Below are positions 44,378-53,535 of a stretch of DNA of 64,000 bases, in pieces; the first letter of the stretch is position 1; each line of letters begins with the position of its first letter. The notes below the pieces were generated by a model, which worked only from the letters and a program-made list of their open reading frames with translations, did not search any database and was not told where the DNA came from. This stretch comes from Erythrobacter sp. KY5. Lineage in GTDB: Bacteria > Pseudomonadota > Alphaproteobacteria > Sphingomonadales > Sphingomonadaceae. The DNA lies in NCBI RefSeq assembly GCF_003264115.1, contig NZ_CP021912.1, positions 3,207,001 to 3,271,000 on the forward strand, read 5' to 3'. A program made the position numbers and the translations under genes.

Positions 44378-45640
44378 ATGGCGGATGCGCTTCCGCCGGA
44401 CGAAAACAGGAGAGCTGGTAAAAGACGGAGCGGCAAGTCCGGCAAGGTAGCCGATTTTCGCTACAAACGCTCCAACCAGCAGGGAAAAGGGTCGCGCCAG
44501 GCAAATTCCCGGGCTAACGGTGGACGCACAAACGGGTCCACCAGGCCGGACGCTGCGCGTGGTCCGACGAGGCCGGTGCAGCCTTCAAAAGACCCACACC
44601 GCATAAATTCAAAACCGCGCAAGAACGAGGCCTATGCCGCGCTCGATCTTGGTACGAACAATTGTCGTTTGCTGATTGCGCGACCGTCGGGGCGCGACTT
44701 TACGGTTATCGACGCGTTCAGCCGGGTGGTGAAGCTTGGCGAAGACCTTGCGAAGACGGGCCGCCTTTCGGACGAGGCCATGGACCGCGCGGTGGGAGCG
44801 CTCGCAATCTGCGCAGAAAAGCTGCGTCGCCGGAACGTTCGCCTTGCCCGCTCTGTCGCGACCGAGGCTTGCAGGCGCGCCTCCAATGGCGAAGAGTTTA
44901 TCGAGCGCGTGAAGCGCGAAACCGGCATCATGCTCGACATCATCACCGCACAGGAAGAGGCGCGGCTTGCCGTTCTGGGCTGCCACATCCTGCTGGAATC
45001 GGGCGAAGGCCCTGCGGTCATCTTCGACATTGGCGGCGGTTCGACCGAACTCGTGCTGCTGAAACCGGGCGGGAAGATTCCCGAAATCATCGACTGGCAG
45101 AGCGTGCCGTGGGGCGTCGTCTCGCTCACCGACACGGTGGGACGCGGTGAGGCAGGCCGCGATGCGCGCATCGCACGCTACACCGAGATGCGGCGGATCG
45201 TATCCGATGCCTTTGCGCCTTTCGCCGGGCGAATCGCCGATGCCGCGAAGAGCAACGACATCCGCCTGCTGGGCACGTCCGGGACGGTCACCACGCTCGC
45301 CAGCCTGCACCTTGAACTGCCCCATTACGATCGCAAGGCGGTCGACGGGCTGATCGTTCCCTCCACCGCGATGCGCGATATCAGCGGACGGCTTTCGGCA
45401 ATGTCCCCGAGCGAGCGCAGCGAACTTCCCTGCATCGGACATGACCGCGCCGATCTGGTGGTCGCAGGCTGCGCCATTCTCGAATCGATCCTCGACCTGT
45501 GGCCTGCAGAACGCCTAGGAGTGGCAGACCGCGGTATTCGTGAAGGCATTCTTCGCAGCCTGATGGCAGCCGAACGTCAAAGCGAGCGCAGCCTCAAGGC
45601 TTTGCATGAAAGCCGCGTCGGCCGCTCGGCCGAGGGCTAA
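44378..45640 (+). CDS. ppx: Ppx/GppA family exopolyphosphatase
   Basis: A 420-residue protein. After a basic ~80-residue N-terminal tail (many Lys/Arg, Gly), the actin-like domain begins AALDLGTNNCRLLIA, with the second phosphate loop VIFDIGGGSTELVLL near residue 220 and GTSGTVTTLASLHL near 290. The family removes phosphate from polyphosphate or converts pppGpp to ppGpp. The basic tail is longer than in E. coli and might bind polyphosphate or RNA. rlmE begins 13 bases after its stop, so the two are probably one operon. Confidence 0.87.
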   Translation: MADALPPDENRRAGKRRSGKSGKVADFRYKRSNQQGKGSRQANSRANGGRTNGSTRPDAARGPTRPVQPSKDPHRINSKPRKNEAYAALDLGTNNCRLLIARPSGRDFTVIDAFSRVVKLGEDLAKTGRLSDEAMDRAVGALAICAEKLRRRNVRLARSVATEACRRASNGEEFIERVKRETGIMLDIITAQEEARLAVLGCHILLESGEGPAVIFDIGGGSTELVLLKPGGKIPEIIDWQSVPWGVVSLTDTVGRGEAGRDARIARYTEMRRIVSDAFAPFAGRIADAAKSNDIRLLGTSGTVTTLASLHLELPHYDRKAVDGLIVPSTAMRDISGRLSAMSPSERSELPCIGHDRADLVVAGCAILESILDLWPAERLGVADRGIREGILRSLMAAERQSERSLKALHESRVGRSAEG

Positions 45641-45653
45641 GGAGACTGAAGAC

Positions 45654-46319
45654 TTGGCACGTTCAGGCCGCGACCCCGACAAGCGGGTAAAGACCGCAAA
45701 GAAGCGCAGCGAAAGCTCGACCCGCTGGCTGCAACGCCAGCTCAACGATCCGTATGTGAAGCAGGCGAAGGCCGACGGTTATCGCAGCCGTGCGGCGTAC
45801 AAGCTTCTGGAACTGGACGAGAAGTTTGCGCTGCTGCGCGGTGCGAAGCGCGTGGTCGACCTAGGCATCGCGCCGGGCGGATGGAGCCAGGTGGTGCGGG
45901 CCAAGGCGCCCAAGGCAGAAGTGGTCGGCATCGACCTGCTCCCGACCGAACCAATCGAAGGCGTCACCATTTTCGAGATGGATTTCATGGACGACGCCGC
46001 GCCAGAAAAGCTCGAATCGGCACTGGGCGGCGCGCCCGATCTCGTCATTTCGGATATGGCGGCGAACACGGTCGGCCACAAACAGACCGATCACCTGCGC
46101 ACCATGGCGCTGGTCGAGGCGGGCGCATGGTTCGCGGTCGAAACGCTGGAAAAGGGCGGCGCATTCGTCGCCAAGGTGCTGGCTGGCGGTACGGACGCAG
46201 AATTGCTCAATCTGCTGAAAAAGCACTTCAAGACGGTCAAACACGCCAAACCCCCCGCGAGCCGCAAGGGCTCGTCGGAGTGGTATGTCGTTGCGCAAGG
46301 GTTCAAGGGGCGCGAATAG
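45654..46319 (+). CDS. rlmE: 23S rRNA 2'-O-methyltransferase RlmE (FtsJ)
   Basis: A 221-residue SAM-dependent methyltransferase: SRAAYKLLELDEKF (catalytic Lys), DLGIAPGGWSQVV (SAM loop), VISDMAANTVGHKQTDHLR (catalytic Asp) and GGAFVAKVLAGG (second Lys). It methylates U2552 of 23S rRNA. The likely start is TTG at 45654, with AAGGAG nine bases upstream just after the ppx stop; an ATG 16 codons upstream lies inside ppx. Confidence 0.93.
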   Translation: MARSGRDPDKRVKTAKKRSESSTRWLQRQLNDPYVKQAKADGYRSRAAYKLLELDEKFALLRGAKRVVDLGIAPGGWSQVVRAKAPKAEVVGIDLLPTEPIEGVTIFEMDFMDDAAPEKLESALGGAPDLVISDMAANTVGHKQTDHLRTMALVEAGAWFAVETLEKGGAFVAKVLAGGTDAELLNLLKKHFKTVKHAKPPASRKGSSEWYVVAQGFKGRE

Positions 46320-46340
46320 CCCCCTGATCAGGAGCGGGGC

Positions 46341-47027
46341 TTAGGCCTCGGCTGCTGCGGTTTCTTCGGAAGTTTCCTCAGCTGCGTCCTGCTCGGCTTC
46401 TGCCTCACCCTCGGCTGCTTCTTCTGCTGCCACTTCGGGTTCTTCGGCAGCGGGCACAAATTCAGGCACCGCGATGCCCGAGCCGTTTTCGTTCATGTAG
46501 AGCGAAACAGCGGCGCGGTCTTCGATGCTCGACAGACCGGCAAAGCCCATCTTCGTGCCGTCCATATAGCCGCGCGGATTGTCGAGCCAGTTGTTCATTT
46601 CTTCCCAGCCCCAGGTGCCGCCAAAGCTCGCCATGGCGCTGGAGTAGGAATAGCCCGAGACGGCGCCGACCGGTGCGCCCATGATGCCGTGCAGGTTCGG
46701 GCCAACGCCATTGGCGCCGCCCGCTTCGATGCTGTGGCATGCCGAACACTTGGCAAAAACGCGCTCGCCATCGGCAGCGGTCACCATGGTCAGCGCTTCG
46801 GCGAATGTCGGGCCCGAGGGGCCTTCTTCGACGTCCGGAAGCTCGATCACATAGCCCAGCGTTTCAGGGCGCTGCGGGTCGTCGGCGTGGAAATACTTGC
46901 TGGCGAGGATCGAGAGGCCAAGGCCAACCACGCCCGCAAACAGGACCCAGCCTGCAGCTGTGTTGAACATGTCGCCTGAGCCCGTTTCGGTTTCCGGCGT
47001 GCTCTTTGAAGAATTGTCTTGTGTCAT
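46341..47027 (-). CDS. Membrane-anchored c-type cytochrome with acidic tail
   Basis: A 228-residue protein. One membrane helix at ~27-43 (WVLFAGVVGLGLSILASKYF) anchors it. The haem domain has CSACH near residues 94-98 and the probable axial Met in GTKMGFAGL; it resembles class I cytochrome c (CycM/c552-like). The last ~40 residues are almost all Glu and Ala. It should carry electrons in the periplasm between the bc1 complex and oxidases, or a photosynthetic reaction centre where one exists. The acidic tail could help dock a basic partner. Confidence 0.85.
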   Translation of the reverse strand: MTQDNSSKSTPETETGSGDMFNTAAGWVLFAGVVGLGLSILASKYFHADDPQRPETLGYVIELPDVEEGPSGPTFAEALTMVTAADGERVFAKCSACHSIEAGGANGVGPNLHGIMGAPVGAVSGYSYSSAMASFGGTWGWEEMNNWLDNPRGYMDGTKMGFAGLSSIEDRAAVSLYMNENGSGIAVPEFVPAAEEPEVAAEEAAEGEAEAEQDAAEETSEETAAAEA

Positions 47028-47147
47028 CCCGGCGCTCCCTTAATGCCCCCCTCGCGCGCGTGCAAGGCGAAACGCAACATCTATTCGTGCACTATTCGCA
47101 AGGCCCCTTGCCGCCGCCTAGCCGGAGCTTTAGCACGCCTTGCAATC

Positions 47148-48053
47148 ATGCGAAGTTTTCCTGCACCTGCCCTTCATATCGTCGATGCGCTTCGCTGCGC
47201 AGCCGCAGCCGATCCTGCGCGCGCCATCGCTTTTCAGGGGTCGCCCGGCGCAAATTCGCACCGCGCCGCACTCGAAGCGCGGCCCGATGCGCTGCCGCTT
47301 CCGTGCTTCGGATTCGAAGACGCGCTCGACGCGGTGAAGGACGGGCGCGCGGGTGAAGCGATCATTCCCATCGAAAACTCGCAGCACGGGCGCGTGGCCG
47401 ACATCCACTTCCTGCTGCCTGAAAGCGGGCTTTCGATTGTCGGCGAGTACTTCATGCCGATCCACCATGCGCTGATGGCTCCCGGCCCGCGTTCATCGGA
47501 CGACAGGATCGAGGCGGTCTACAGCCATCCGCAGGCGCTCGGCCAGTCGCGCAAATATCTGCATGAGCGCGGGATCACGCCCTTGAGCTACATCGATACA
47601 GCTGGCGCAGCGGCTCACGTGGCGGAGCTTGGAGACAAGACCGTCGGCGCGATCGCTCCGGCGATTGCGGCAGAGCATTACGGCCTCGAAATCATCGAGG
47701 ACAATGTCGAGGATGCGCATGACAACATGACGCGCTTCGTCATCCTCGCGAACAAGCCGACTTTCGTCACCGTGGAAGAAGGCAAGCCAGCCATGACCAC
47801 GTTCATTTTCGAGGTGAAGAACATCCCGGCTGCGCTTTACAAGGTGCTGGGCGGCTTTGCGACGAACGGCGTCAACATGACGAAGCTCGAAAGCTATCAG
47901 ATCGGGACCAGCTTTTCCGCGACCCGTTTTTACGCCGACATCATCGGTGTGCCGGGCGATCCTGCGGTGGACCGCGCTTTGGAAGAGTGCGCCTTTCATT
48001 CCAAGGAGTTGCGCCTGCTCGGCACTTACGAACAGGCCCGCAAACGCGGTTAA
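47148..48053 (+). CDS. pheA: Prephenate dehydratase
   Basis: A 301-residue enzyme. The dehydratase domain holds FQGSPGANSHRA, IPIENSQHGRVADIHFLL and the TRF active-site motif in DNMTRFVIL. A C-terminal ACT domain follows (FIFEVKNIPAALYKVLGGFATNGVNMTKLESYQ), expected to bind phenylalanine for feedback control. It converts prephenate to phenylpyruvate. There is no chorismate mutase domain, so this is the monofunctional form. ATG at 47148 fits; a longer reading would run through the upstream promoter region. Confidence 0.93.
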   Translation: MRSFPAPALHIVDALRCAAAADPARAIAFQGSPGANSHRAALEARPDALPLPCFGFEDALDAVKDGRAGEAIIPIENSQHGRVADIHFLLPESGLSIVGEYFMPIHHALMAPGPRSSDDRIEAVYSHPQALGQSRKYLHERGITPLSYIDTAGAAAHVAELGDKTVGAIAPAIAAEHYGLEIIEDNVEDAHDNMTRFVILANKPTFVTVEEGKPAMTTFIFEVKNIPAALYKVLGGFATNGVNMTKLESYQIGTSFSATRFYADIIGVPGDPAVDRALEECAFHSKELRLLGTYEQARKRG

Positions 48054-48113
48054 GCACGGTTGTCGGCCAAGGCGGTTGCGCCCGCCTTTTAGGCGTGCCA
48101 CCACTGCACGGGC

Positions 48114-48851
48114 ATGAGCAACGCGGCGCAGACCATCACGCGGCCCCCTTTCCCGCCCGAGGCAAGCCGTGACGCATCCCTCGCCGAACCCACATCCGTG
48201 GCCCCCGTCCCCGATAGCTGGAACGAGCTCAGAGAGGCGCGCGACATACAGTTCGACGAGCTGACCCTCGCCAATCCCCCGATGCCGGAGCCGCGCGAGC
48301 CGAGCTGGTTTTCGCAGATGTTGCGCGAACTGTTTGCCTGGCTTGGCGAGGTTCTTTCACCGATTGCCGGTTTCTTCGGCGAAAGCTGGCCGGTGATGAA
48401 ATGGGTGCTGCTCGCCCTTCTTGTCGCCTTCGTTCTCTACCTCATCGCGCGCAATGTCGGCCTCATCGCGCGTCGCCGACAGATGCCGAAGAGCGCCGCG
48501 AGCGAGCCCGAATGGCAACCCAGCCGCGAGGAAAGCGCCGCCCTGCTTGAGGATGCCGATGCGCTTGCCGCGCAAGGGCGCTTCGATGAAGCGACCCGGC
48601 TGCTGCTTCATCGAAGCGTGAGCCAGATCGCAGCGGCCCGGCCCGATTGGGTCGATCCGTCAAGCACCGCGCGCGAACTGGCGGCGCTTCCCGCATTGCC
48701 CGAGGGTGCCCGGACGGCCTTCTCGGCAATCTCGCAAAGGGTCGAGCGCAGCCTGTTTGCGCTGAGATCCTTGACCAGCGAAGACTGGGACGCCGCCCGC
48801 GCGGCTTATGCCGATTTCGTGCAGGCAGAGATCGCACAGGTGAGCGCATGA
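48114..48851 (+). CDS. DUF4129-type membrane protein, first gene of the MoxR operon
   Basis: A 245-residue protein with one membrane helix near residues 95-115 (VMKWVLLALLVAFVLYLIARNVGLI), a proline-rich cytoplasmic or periplasmic N-terminal part, and a C-terminal DUF4129-like helical domain (LLEDADALAAQGRFDEATRLLLHRSVSQI; TARELAALPAL). DUF4129 proteins are typical partners in MoxR-DUF58 operons. Its TGA overlaps the ATG of the next gene. The biochemical role is unknown. Confidence 0.72.
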   Translation: MSNAAQTITRPPFPPEASRDASLAEPTSVAPVPDSWNELREARDIQFDELTLANPPMPEPREPSWFSQMLRELFAWLGEVLSPIAGFFGESWPVMKWVLLALLVAFVLYLIARNVGLIARRRQMPKSAASEPEWQPSREESAALLEDADALAAQGRFDEATRLLLHRSVSQIAAARPDWVDPSSTARELAALPALPEGARTAFSAISQRVERSLFALRSLTSEDWDAARAAYADFVQAEIAQVSA

Positions 48852-50119
48852 GCGAGGTTGCAACTCTCACCAGCACGCGCGGCGCAGCCCCGTTCCGCAA
48901 GGGAACTGTGCTCGCGGTTGTTCTGGTAGGCTTTGCCGCCTTTCTCGCCATGCTCTATTTTATCGGCGCAGGCGATACGGGCGGCAATCGTCCGGGTCCG
49001 GCGCACGCGTCGGCCAATGGTCTCAATGGGTATTCAGGGCTCTATCGCCTGCTTAGAGCCGAAGGGATCGAGGTTGAGCGTTCCCGCAGCCCAGAGAGGC
49101 TCACGACATCGAACCTGCTCGTGCTCACCCCGCCGCAGAATGTCGACTTCGAGGAATTCTCCGACACATTGCAATCGCGACGATTTTACGGACCCACTCT
49201 GGTAATACTGCCCAAATGGATTGCCGGTCCGCCGCAGGGAGAAGTCGTCGAGGAGGACGAGCTTCGCATGCGCGATGACTGGGTCACGCTGTCGCGCGCT
49301 GCGCCGGCGATGTGGACCCAAGACCTGCCCGAACCATACGCGTTCACCTATGGCGCCCAGCGGTTCGGTGGCAATGGCCGACCTCGCTGGTATGCCGATG
49401 GCAGGCAGGGAAAGATGCCCACCCGGATCATGTTGCATGCGGAAGAAAAGGCGGGGCACCGGGCGATTGTCACCAACACCGCTGGCCATTCGCTCGCGTT
49501 TCAGGCGGCAGGCGATGAGGGGATCAACCCCGTGATCTTCATCGTCGAACCCGACCTTGTGAACAATTACGGCCTCGCCGATGGGCAGCGGGCTGGGTTG
49601 GCGCTCGACCTTGTGCGGCTGGCGAGCAACGTTGAGGGACAGCCGGTCACCTTCGACATGACCTATGTCGGATTTGGCCAGACGATGAACCTGCTGACCC
49701 TCGCCTTTCGTCCCCCCTTCCTCGCCGCGACCTTGTGCCTGATCCTGGCGTTGGTGATCGTCGGCTGGCGGGCGTTCCTCCGGTTTGGCCCGGCTGCAGT
49801 AAGCGGGCAGGCGATTGCGTTTGGAAAGAACCAGCTGGTCAGCAATGGAGCAGGCCTGATCGTCCGCGCCCGAAGGCTGGGCCTGCTGGCCGATCCCTAC
49901 GTCCATCTGATCCAGCGGCGCGTCGGCAAGGCGCTAGGCATCGCGAGACCTGATGGCGAAACGATCGACGCCGCCATTGCCCAGCGTCTGCCCGATCAGG
50001 AGCCGTTCTCTCACCTTGCCGCGCGGCTGCACGATGCCCGCCGACCGGCAGAGATATTGCGCGCAGCCAAGGCACTGAGCGCGCTGAGTTCGAAGTTAAC
50101 AGGGAAATCCGCCCAATGA
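48848..50119 (+). CDS. DUF4350-type membrane protein
   Basis: A 423-residue protein. It has a membrane helix at ~25-45 and another near 290-310, with a soluble domain between them (GLNGYSGLYRLLRAEGIEVERSRSPERL; NLLVLTPPQNVDFEEF) that is typical of DUF4350 proteins of MoxR operons. ATGA overlaps at both ends tie it to the DUF4129 and MoxR genes. An earlier in-frame start would lie deep in the preceding gene and is rejected. Confidence 0.75.
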   Translation: MSEVATLTSTRGAAPFRKGTVLAVVLVGFAAFLAMLYFIGAGDTGGNRPGPAHASANGLNGYSGLYRLLRAEGIEVERSRSPERLTTSNLLVLTPPQNVDFEEFSDTLQSRRFYGPTLVILPKWIAGPPQGEVVEEDELRMRDDWVTLSRAAPAMWTQDLPEPYAFTYGAQRFGGNGRPRWYADGRQGKMPTRIMLHAEEKAGHRAIVTNTAGHSLAFQAAGDEGINPVIFIVEPDLVNNYGLADGQRAGLALDLVRLASNVEGQPVTFDMTYVGFGQTMNLLTLAFRPPFLAATLCLILALVIVGWRAFLRFGPAAVSGQAIAFGKNQLVSNGAGLIVRARRLGLLADPYVHLIQRRVGKALGIARPDGETIDAAIAQRLPDQEPFSHLAARLHDARRPAEILRAAKALSALSSKLTGKSAQ

Positions 50120-51117
50120 GCACTGAAACGCAAAACCCCGACACGCCCGAGGCTGGCGGTATGACCCTCGCGCAGTTGCGCGATCTCGCCGACGCAATCC
50201 GCGCCGAGGTCGCCAAGGCAATCGTCGGTCAGACCGACATGGTCGACCAGTTGCTTGTCGCGCTGATCAGCCGCGGGCACGTTCTGCTTGAAGGACCGCC
50301 GGGCACGGCCAAGACGTTCCTAGCGCAGTCTTTCGCGACGGCTTTGGGGCTCGATTTCGGGCGGATCCAGTTCACGCCTGACCTTTTGCCGGGCGACATT
50401 CTCGGCTCCAACCTGTTCAACTTCCAGACCAGCCAGTTCACGCTGACACGCGGTCCGATCTTCTGCGAATTGCTGCTTGCCGATGAAATCAACCGCACGC
50501 CGCCCAAGACGCAGGCCGCGCTGCTCGAAGCGATGCAGGAGAGGCGCGTTACGCTCGATGGCGAGACACACCGGCTGGCCGATCAGTTCATGGTGGTGGC
50601 AACGCAGAACCCGATAGAGAACCAGGGGGTCTATCCTCTTCCCGAAGCCCAGCTCGACCGGTTCCTGTTCAAGCTGCCGGTCCCTTATCCGGGCGAGGCT
50701 GAAGAGGCGCGGATCGTCGCAAGCTATGGCTCGAAATCCGGACCGACACGGCCAGCCGACCTTGGGGTCACAGCCGTCGCGAACGCACAGATGCTGTCAC
50801 GCGCCAACGCGGCGCTTTCACAGGTCGCGGTCGCCGATGAGATCACCCAATATGTCGTCAGGCTGGTGCGCGCGACGCGGGAGCATTCCGAGCTTGCCGT
50901 GGGCGCATCGCCGCGCGCAGGCGTGATGCTGGCAGGGGCCGCAAGGGCGCGTGCGGCGCTGGAGGGGCGCGACTACACGATCCCGGACGATGTGAAGGCG
51001 CTGGCGCTCGCGGTGCTGCGCCATCGTTTGACGCTCAGCCCCGCAGCCGAAATCGAAGGCCGCGACGTCGAAGCGCTGGTGGCCGAACTGATCGAAAGCA
51101 CCGAGGCGCCGCGCTGA
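50116..51117 (+). CDS. MoxR family AAA+ ATPase
   Basis: A 333-residue AAA+ protein: Walker A LLEGPPGTAKTFLAQSF near residue 57, Walker B ELLLADEINRTPPKTQAALLEAMQERRVT near 120, sensor 1 in MVVATQNPIENQGVYPLPEAQLDRF, and sensor 2/arginine finger region SPRAGVMLAGAARARA near 260. MoxR ATPases act as chaperones that assemble or activate protein complexes, often with DUF58/vWA partners, which follow here. It is expected in the cytoplasm. Confidence 0.9.
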   Translation: MSTETQNPDTPEAGGMTLAQLRDLADAIRAEVAKAIVGQTDMVDQLLVALISRGHVLLEGPPGTAKTFLAQSFATALGLDFGRIQFTPDLLPGDILGSNLFNFQTSQFTLTRGPIFCELLLADEINRTPPKTQAALLEAMQERRVTLDGETHRLADQFMVVATQNPIENQGVYPLPEAQLDRFLFKLPVPYPGEAEEARIVASYGSKSGPTRPADLGVTAVANAQMLSRANAALSQVAVADEITQYVVRLVRATREHSELAVGASPRAGVMLAGAARARAALEGRDYTIPDDVKALALAVLRHRLTLSPAAEIEGRDVEALVAELIESTEAPR

Positions 51118-51121
51118 ACCA

Positions 51122-52459
51122 ATGAGCCGCGCCCTCGCCTTCCCCGTGGTCCCGACCCAGCGCGCCGCATGGATTGCCGCCGGCTTTGCGCCGATCGCGC
51201 TGTTGATCGCGGCGGTTTCACCGGCGCTGTGGGTGGTCGCCCCGGTTCTGGCGGTCGCATTCCTCGCGCTCATCGCGCTCGACGCAATGCTCGCGGGCAG
51301 GGTCGAGGAATGGCACGTCGTCGCGCCCGCAGACACCGAGATCGGTCAGCCCACACCGCTTGATGTGCATGCTCGTTTCGACCGCAGGAAGGTCAGCGGC
51401 GCCGAAGCCGCGCTTGAGTTCGATCCGCGCCTTGCCGAGGGCGGGCGCGCCACGATCCTGCTGGTGCCCGAACCCGATACAGGCGCGCAGAGCGGCACTT
51501 TCAAAGCCCTGCCCGACCGGCGCGGAACCGCTGCGATCACCAAAGCGTGGCTGCGCTGGACCGGGCCGCTCGGCCTCGGCGCGCGCCAGTCCAGCCTCGA
51601 TCTGGCTCAGGAAGTGCGGATCTGGCCCGATCTTTCGCCCGTTCGATCAAAGGAGCTGCAAACCTTCCTGCGCGATGCGCAGACCGGCCTCATCGCACGG
51701 CGCATTCGCGGTGAAGGCACCCAGTTCGAAGCGCTCAGCGAATACGAACCGGGCATGGACCGTCGCCGGATCGACTGGAAGGCGAGCGCGCGGCACAACC
51801 ACCTCTATGCCCGCGAAAACGAAAGCGAGCGCAACAACCCGATCATCTTCGCTTTCGATTGCGGGCAGGCGATGTGCGAGCCAGTCAACGGGATGCCGCG
51901 CATCGACCGGGCGGTCACGGCTGCTCTCACCTGTTCTTATGTCGCTTTGAAGGGCGGAGATCGTGTTGCGCTGTTCGGCTTTTCCCAAAGGCCGCAATTG
52001 ATGACGCCTTTCGTCAGCGACACGCGCGCCTTTCACCGGCTGCAAAGCGCGGCAGCGGGGCTGGATTACGATGCGAGCGAGCCGAACTTCACGCTTGCGC
52101 TGGCAACGCTGACGTCGAAGCTCAAGCGTCGCTCGCTGATCGTGCTGTTTTCCGACTTCACCGACCCGACCGCAGCGCAGCTGATGGTTGAAAGCATCGG
52201 GCGGCTCGTATCGAAACACCTGGTCTTGTTCGTCACCATAGCCGACAGCGAGCTTGAGGAGATGATCGCGCAGGAACCCGCCTCGATTGCCACGCTGGCC
52301 CGGTCGGTGACGGCTGACAGCCTGCTTCATCAGCGCCAGATCGTGCTTCAGCGCCTGCGGCAAATGGGCGTCGATGTGATCGAGGCACCCTATGACCAGA
52401 TCGGTTATCAGCTGATCGACAGCTATTTCCGCATCAAGCGCAGCGAGGCGATCGGATGA
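51122..52459 (+). CDS. DUF58 (vWA-like) protein
   Basis: A 445-residue protein with two N-terminal membrane helices (residues ~15-55) and the DUF58 core GEGTQFEALSEYEPGMDRRRIDWKASARHNHLYARENE, followed by a degenerate vWA domain beginning IIFAFDCGQAMCEP. It should partner the MoxR ATPase four bases upstream. The SpoIIM-like gene overlaps its stop as ATGA. Confidence 0.87.
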   Translation: MSRALAFPVVPTQRAAWIAAGFAPIALLIAAVSPALWVVAPVLAVAFLALIALDAMLAGRVEEWHVVAPADTEIGQPTPLDVHARFDRRKVSGAEAALEFDPRLAEGGRATILLVPEPDTGAQSGTFKALPDRRGTAAITKAWLRWTGPLGLGARQSSLDLAQEVRIWPDLSPVRSKELQTFLRDAQTGLIARRIRGEGTQFEALSEYEPGMDRRRIDWKASARHNHLYARENESERNNPIIFAFDCGQAMCEPVNGMPRIDRAVTAALTCSYVALKGGDRVALFGFSQRPQLMTPFVSDTRAFHRLQSAAAGLDYDASEPNFTLALATLTSKLKRRSLIVLFSDFTDPTAAQLMVESIGRLVSKHLVLFVTIADSELEEMIAQEPASIATLARSVTADSLLHQRQIVLQRLRQMGVDVIEAPYDQIGYQLIDSYFRIKRSEAIG

Positions 52460-53535
52460 ATTCGCCTGTCCCTTCAAGCTGGTTCGGGCGCGGCGAAGTG
52501 GCAGCGCCGGTCGATATCGAAAGCGCGAGCCTGCGCTCGGATCGGTTCCGGCTGGAGCGTGAAAGCGACTGGAAGCGGCTTGAGGATATTGTCGCGAGGA
52601 TGGAAAAAGGCGGCCTGTCGCGCATCGACGATGCCGAATTGCTCGTGCTGCCGACCCTTTATCGCACCGCGGCATCAAGCCTTTCGGTCGCGCGCGAAAC
52701 CTCGCTCGATGCTGCGACCCTGCGCTACCTCGAAGGGCTCGTGCAGCGGGCATGGTTTCAGGTCTACGGCCCGCGCAAGGGCTTCTTCGCCTGGTTTCGC
52801 GAGTTCCTATTCGGTGGATGGAGCCGCGCCGTGCGCGAAATCTGGCTCGACATCTCAATCGCGCTGTTCGTGATGGTAGCGGGCACGTTGGTAGGCTGGC
52901 TTCTCGTAATGCGCGATGTCGACTGGTATTTCCGGCTGGTCCCGACACAATTCCTCGACGCCCGCGTGCCCGGAGCCAGCCGCGAGGAATTGCTCTCCAC
53001 GCTCGCGGTTGAGGAAAGCACCGGCGGCCTGTCGACATTCGCTGCTTCGCTGTTCAGCAACAATGCGGGTGTGTGCATCCTCGCTTTCGCCCTCGGATTC
53101 GCCTTCGGCATCCCTTCGCTGTTGCTGCTGGTCCACAATCTCGCCGTGCTTGGCGCGATGATGTGGTTGTTCGCCGATGCCGGATTGGCCGTCGAATTTT
53201 CAGCATGGCTCAGCGTTCACGGCACGACCGAGCTGTTCGGCATTCTGCTGTCGGGCGCGTCGGGCCTGCATATCGGCCGATCCATGGCTTTTCCGGGCGA
53301 CAGATCGGTGCTCGACGCCGCCTCAGCAAGCGGTCGGCGCGGGGCCGTGGTCATGGTCGGCGTGGTCATCATGATGATCGTCGCCGCGCTTCTCGAAGCG
53401 TTTCCGCGCCAGTTGGTCGAAGGTGCCGGCAGCCGGTTCGTCATCGGCGGGGCGTTTCTTGCGTTCTGGCTGTCCTACTTCTTCCTGTACCGCCCCGCTT
53501 CGCCGGCCCCCGATCAACAGGAGCGATCGGTGTGA
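52456..53535 (+). CDS. SpoIIM-like (stage II sporulation protein M family) membrane protein
   Basis: A 359-residue protein. The N-terminal ~120 residues are soluble and helical; about five membrane helices follow (around residues 130-155, 200-220, 225-245, 280-305 and 315-345). The SpoIIM-type segment includes FAASLFSNNAGVCILAFALGFAFGIPSLLLLVHN. In non-sporulating bacteria such proteins are regular members of MoxR operons and may shape membrane or peptidoglycan processes. Its stop overlaps the GTG of the RDD gene. Confidence 0.82.
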   Translation: MNSPVPSSWFGRGEVAAPVDIESASLRSDRFRLERESDWKRLEDIVARMEKGGLSRIDDAELLVLPTLYRTAASSLSVARETSLDAATLRYLEGLVQRAWFQVYGPRKGFFAWFREFLFGGWSRAVREIWLDISIALFVMVAGTLVGWLLVMRDVDWYFRLVPTQFLDARVPGASREELLSTLAVEESTGGLSTFAASLFSNNAGVCILAFALGFAFGIPSLLLLVHNLAVLGAMMWLFADAGLAVEFSAWLSVHGTTELFGILLSGASGLHIGRSMAFPGDRSVLDAASASGRRGAVVMVGVVIMMIVAALLEAFPRQLVEGAGSRFVIGGAFLAFWLSYFFLYRPASPAPDQQERSV

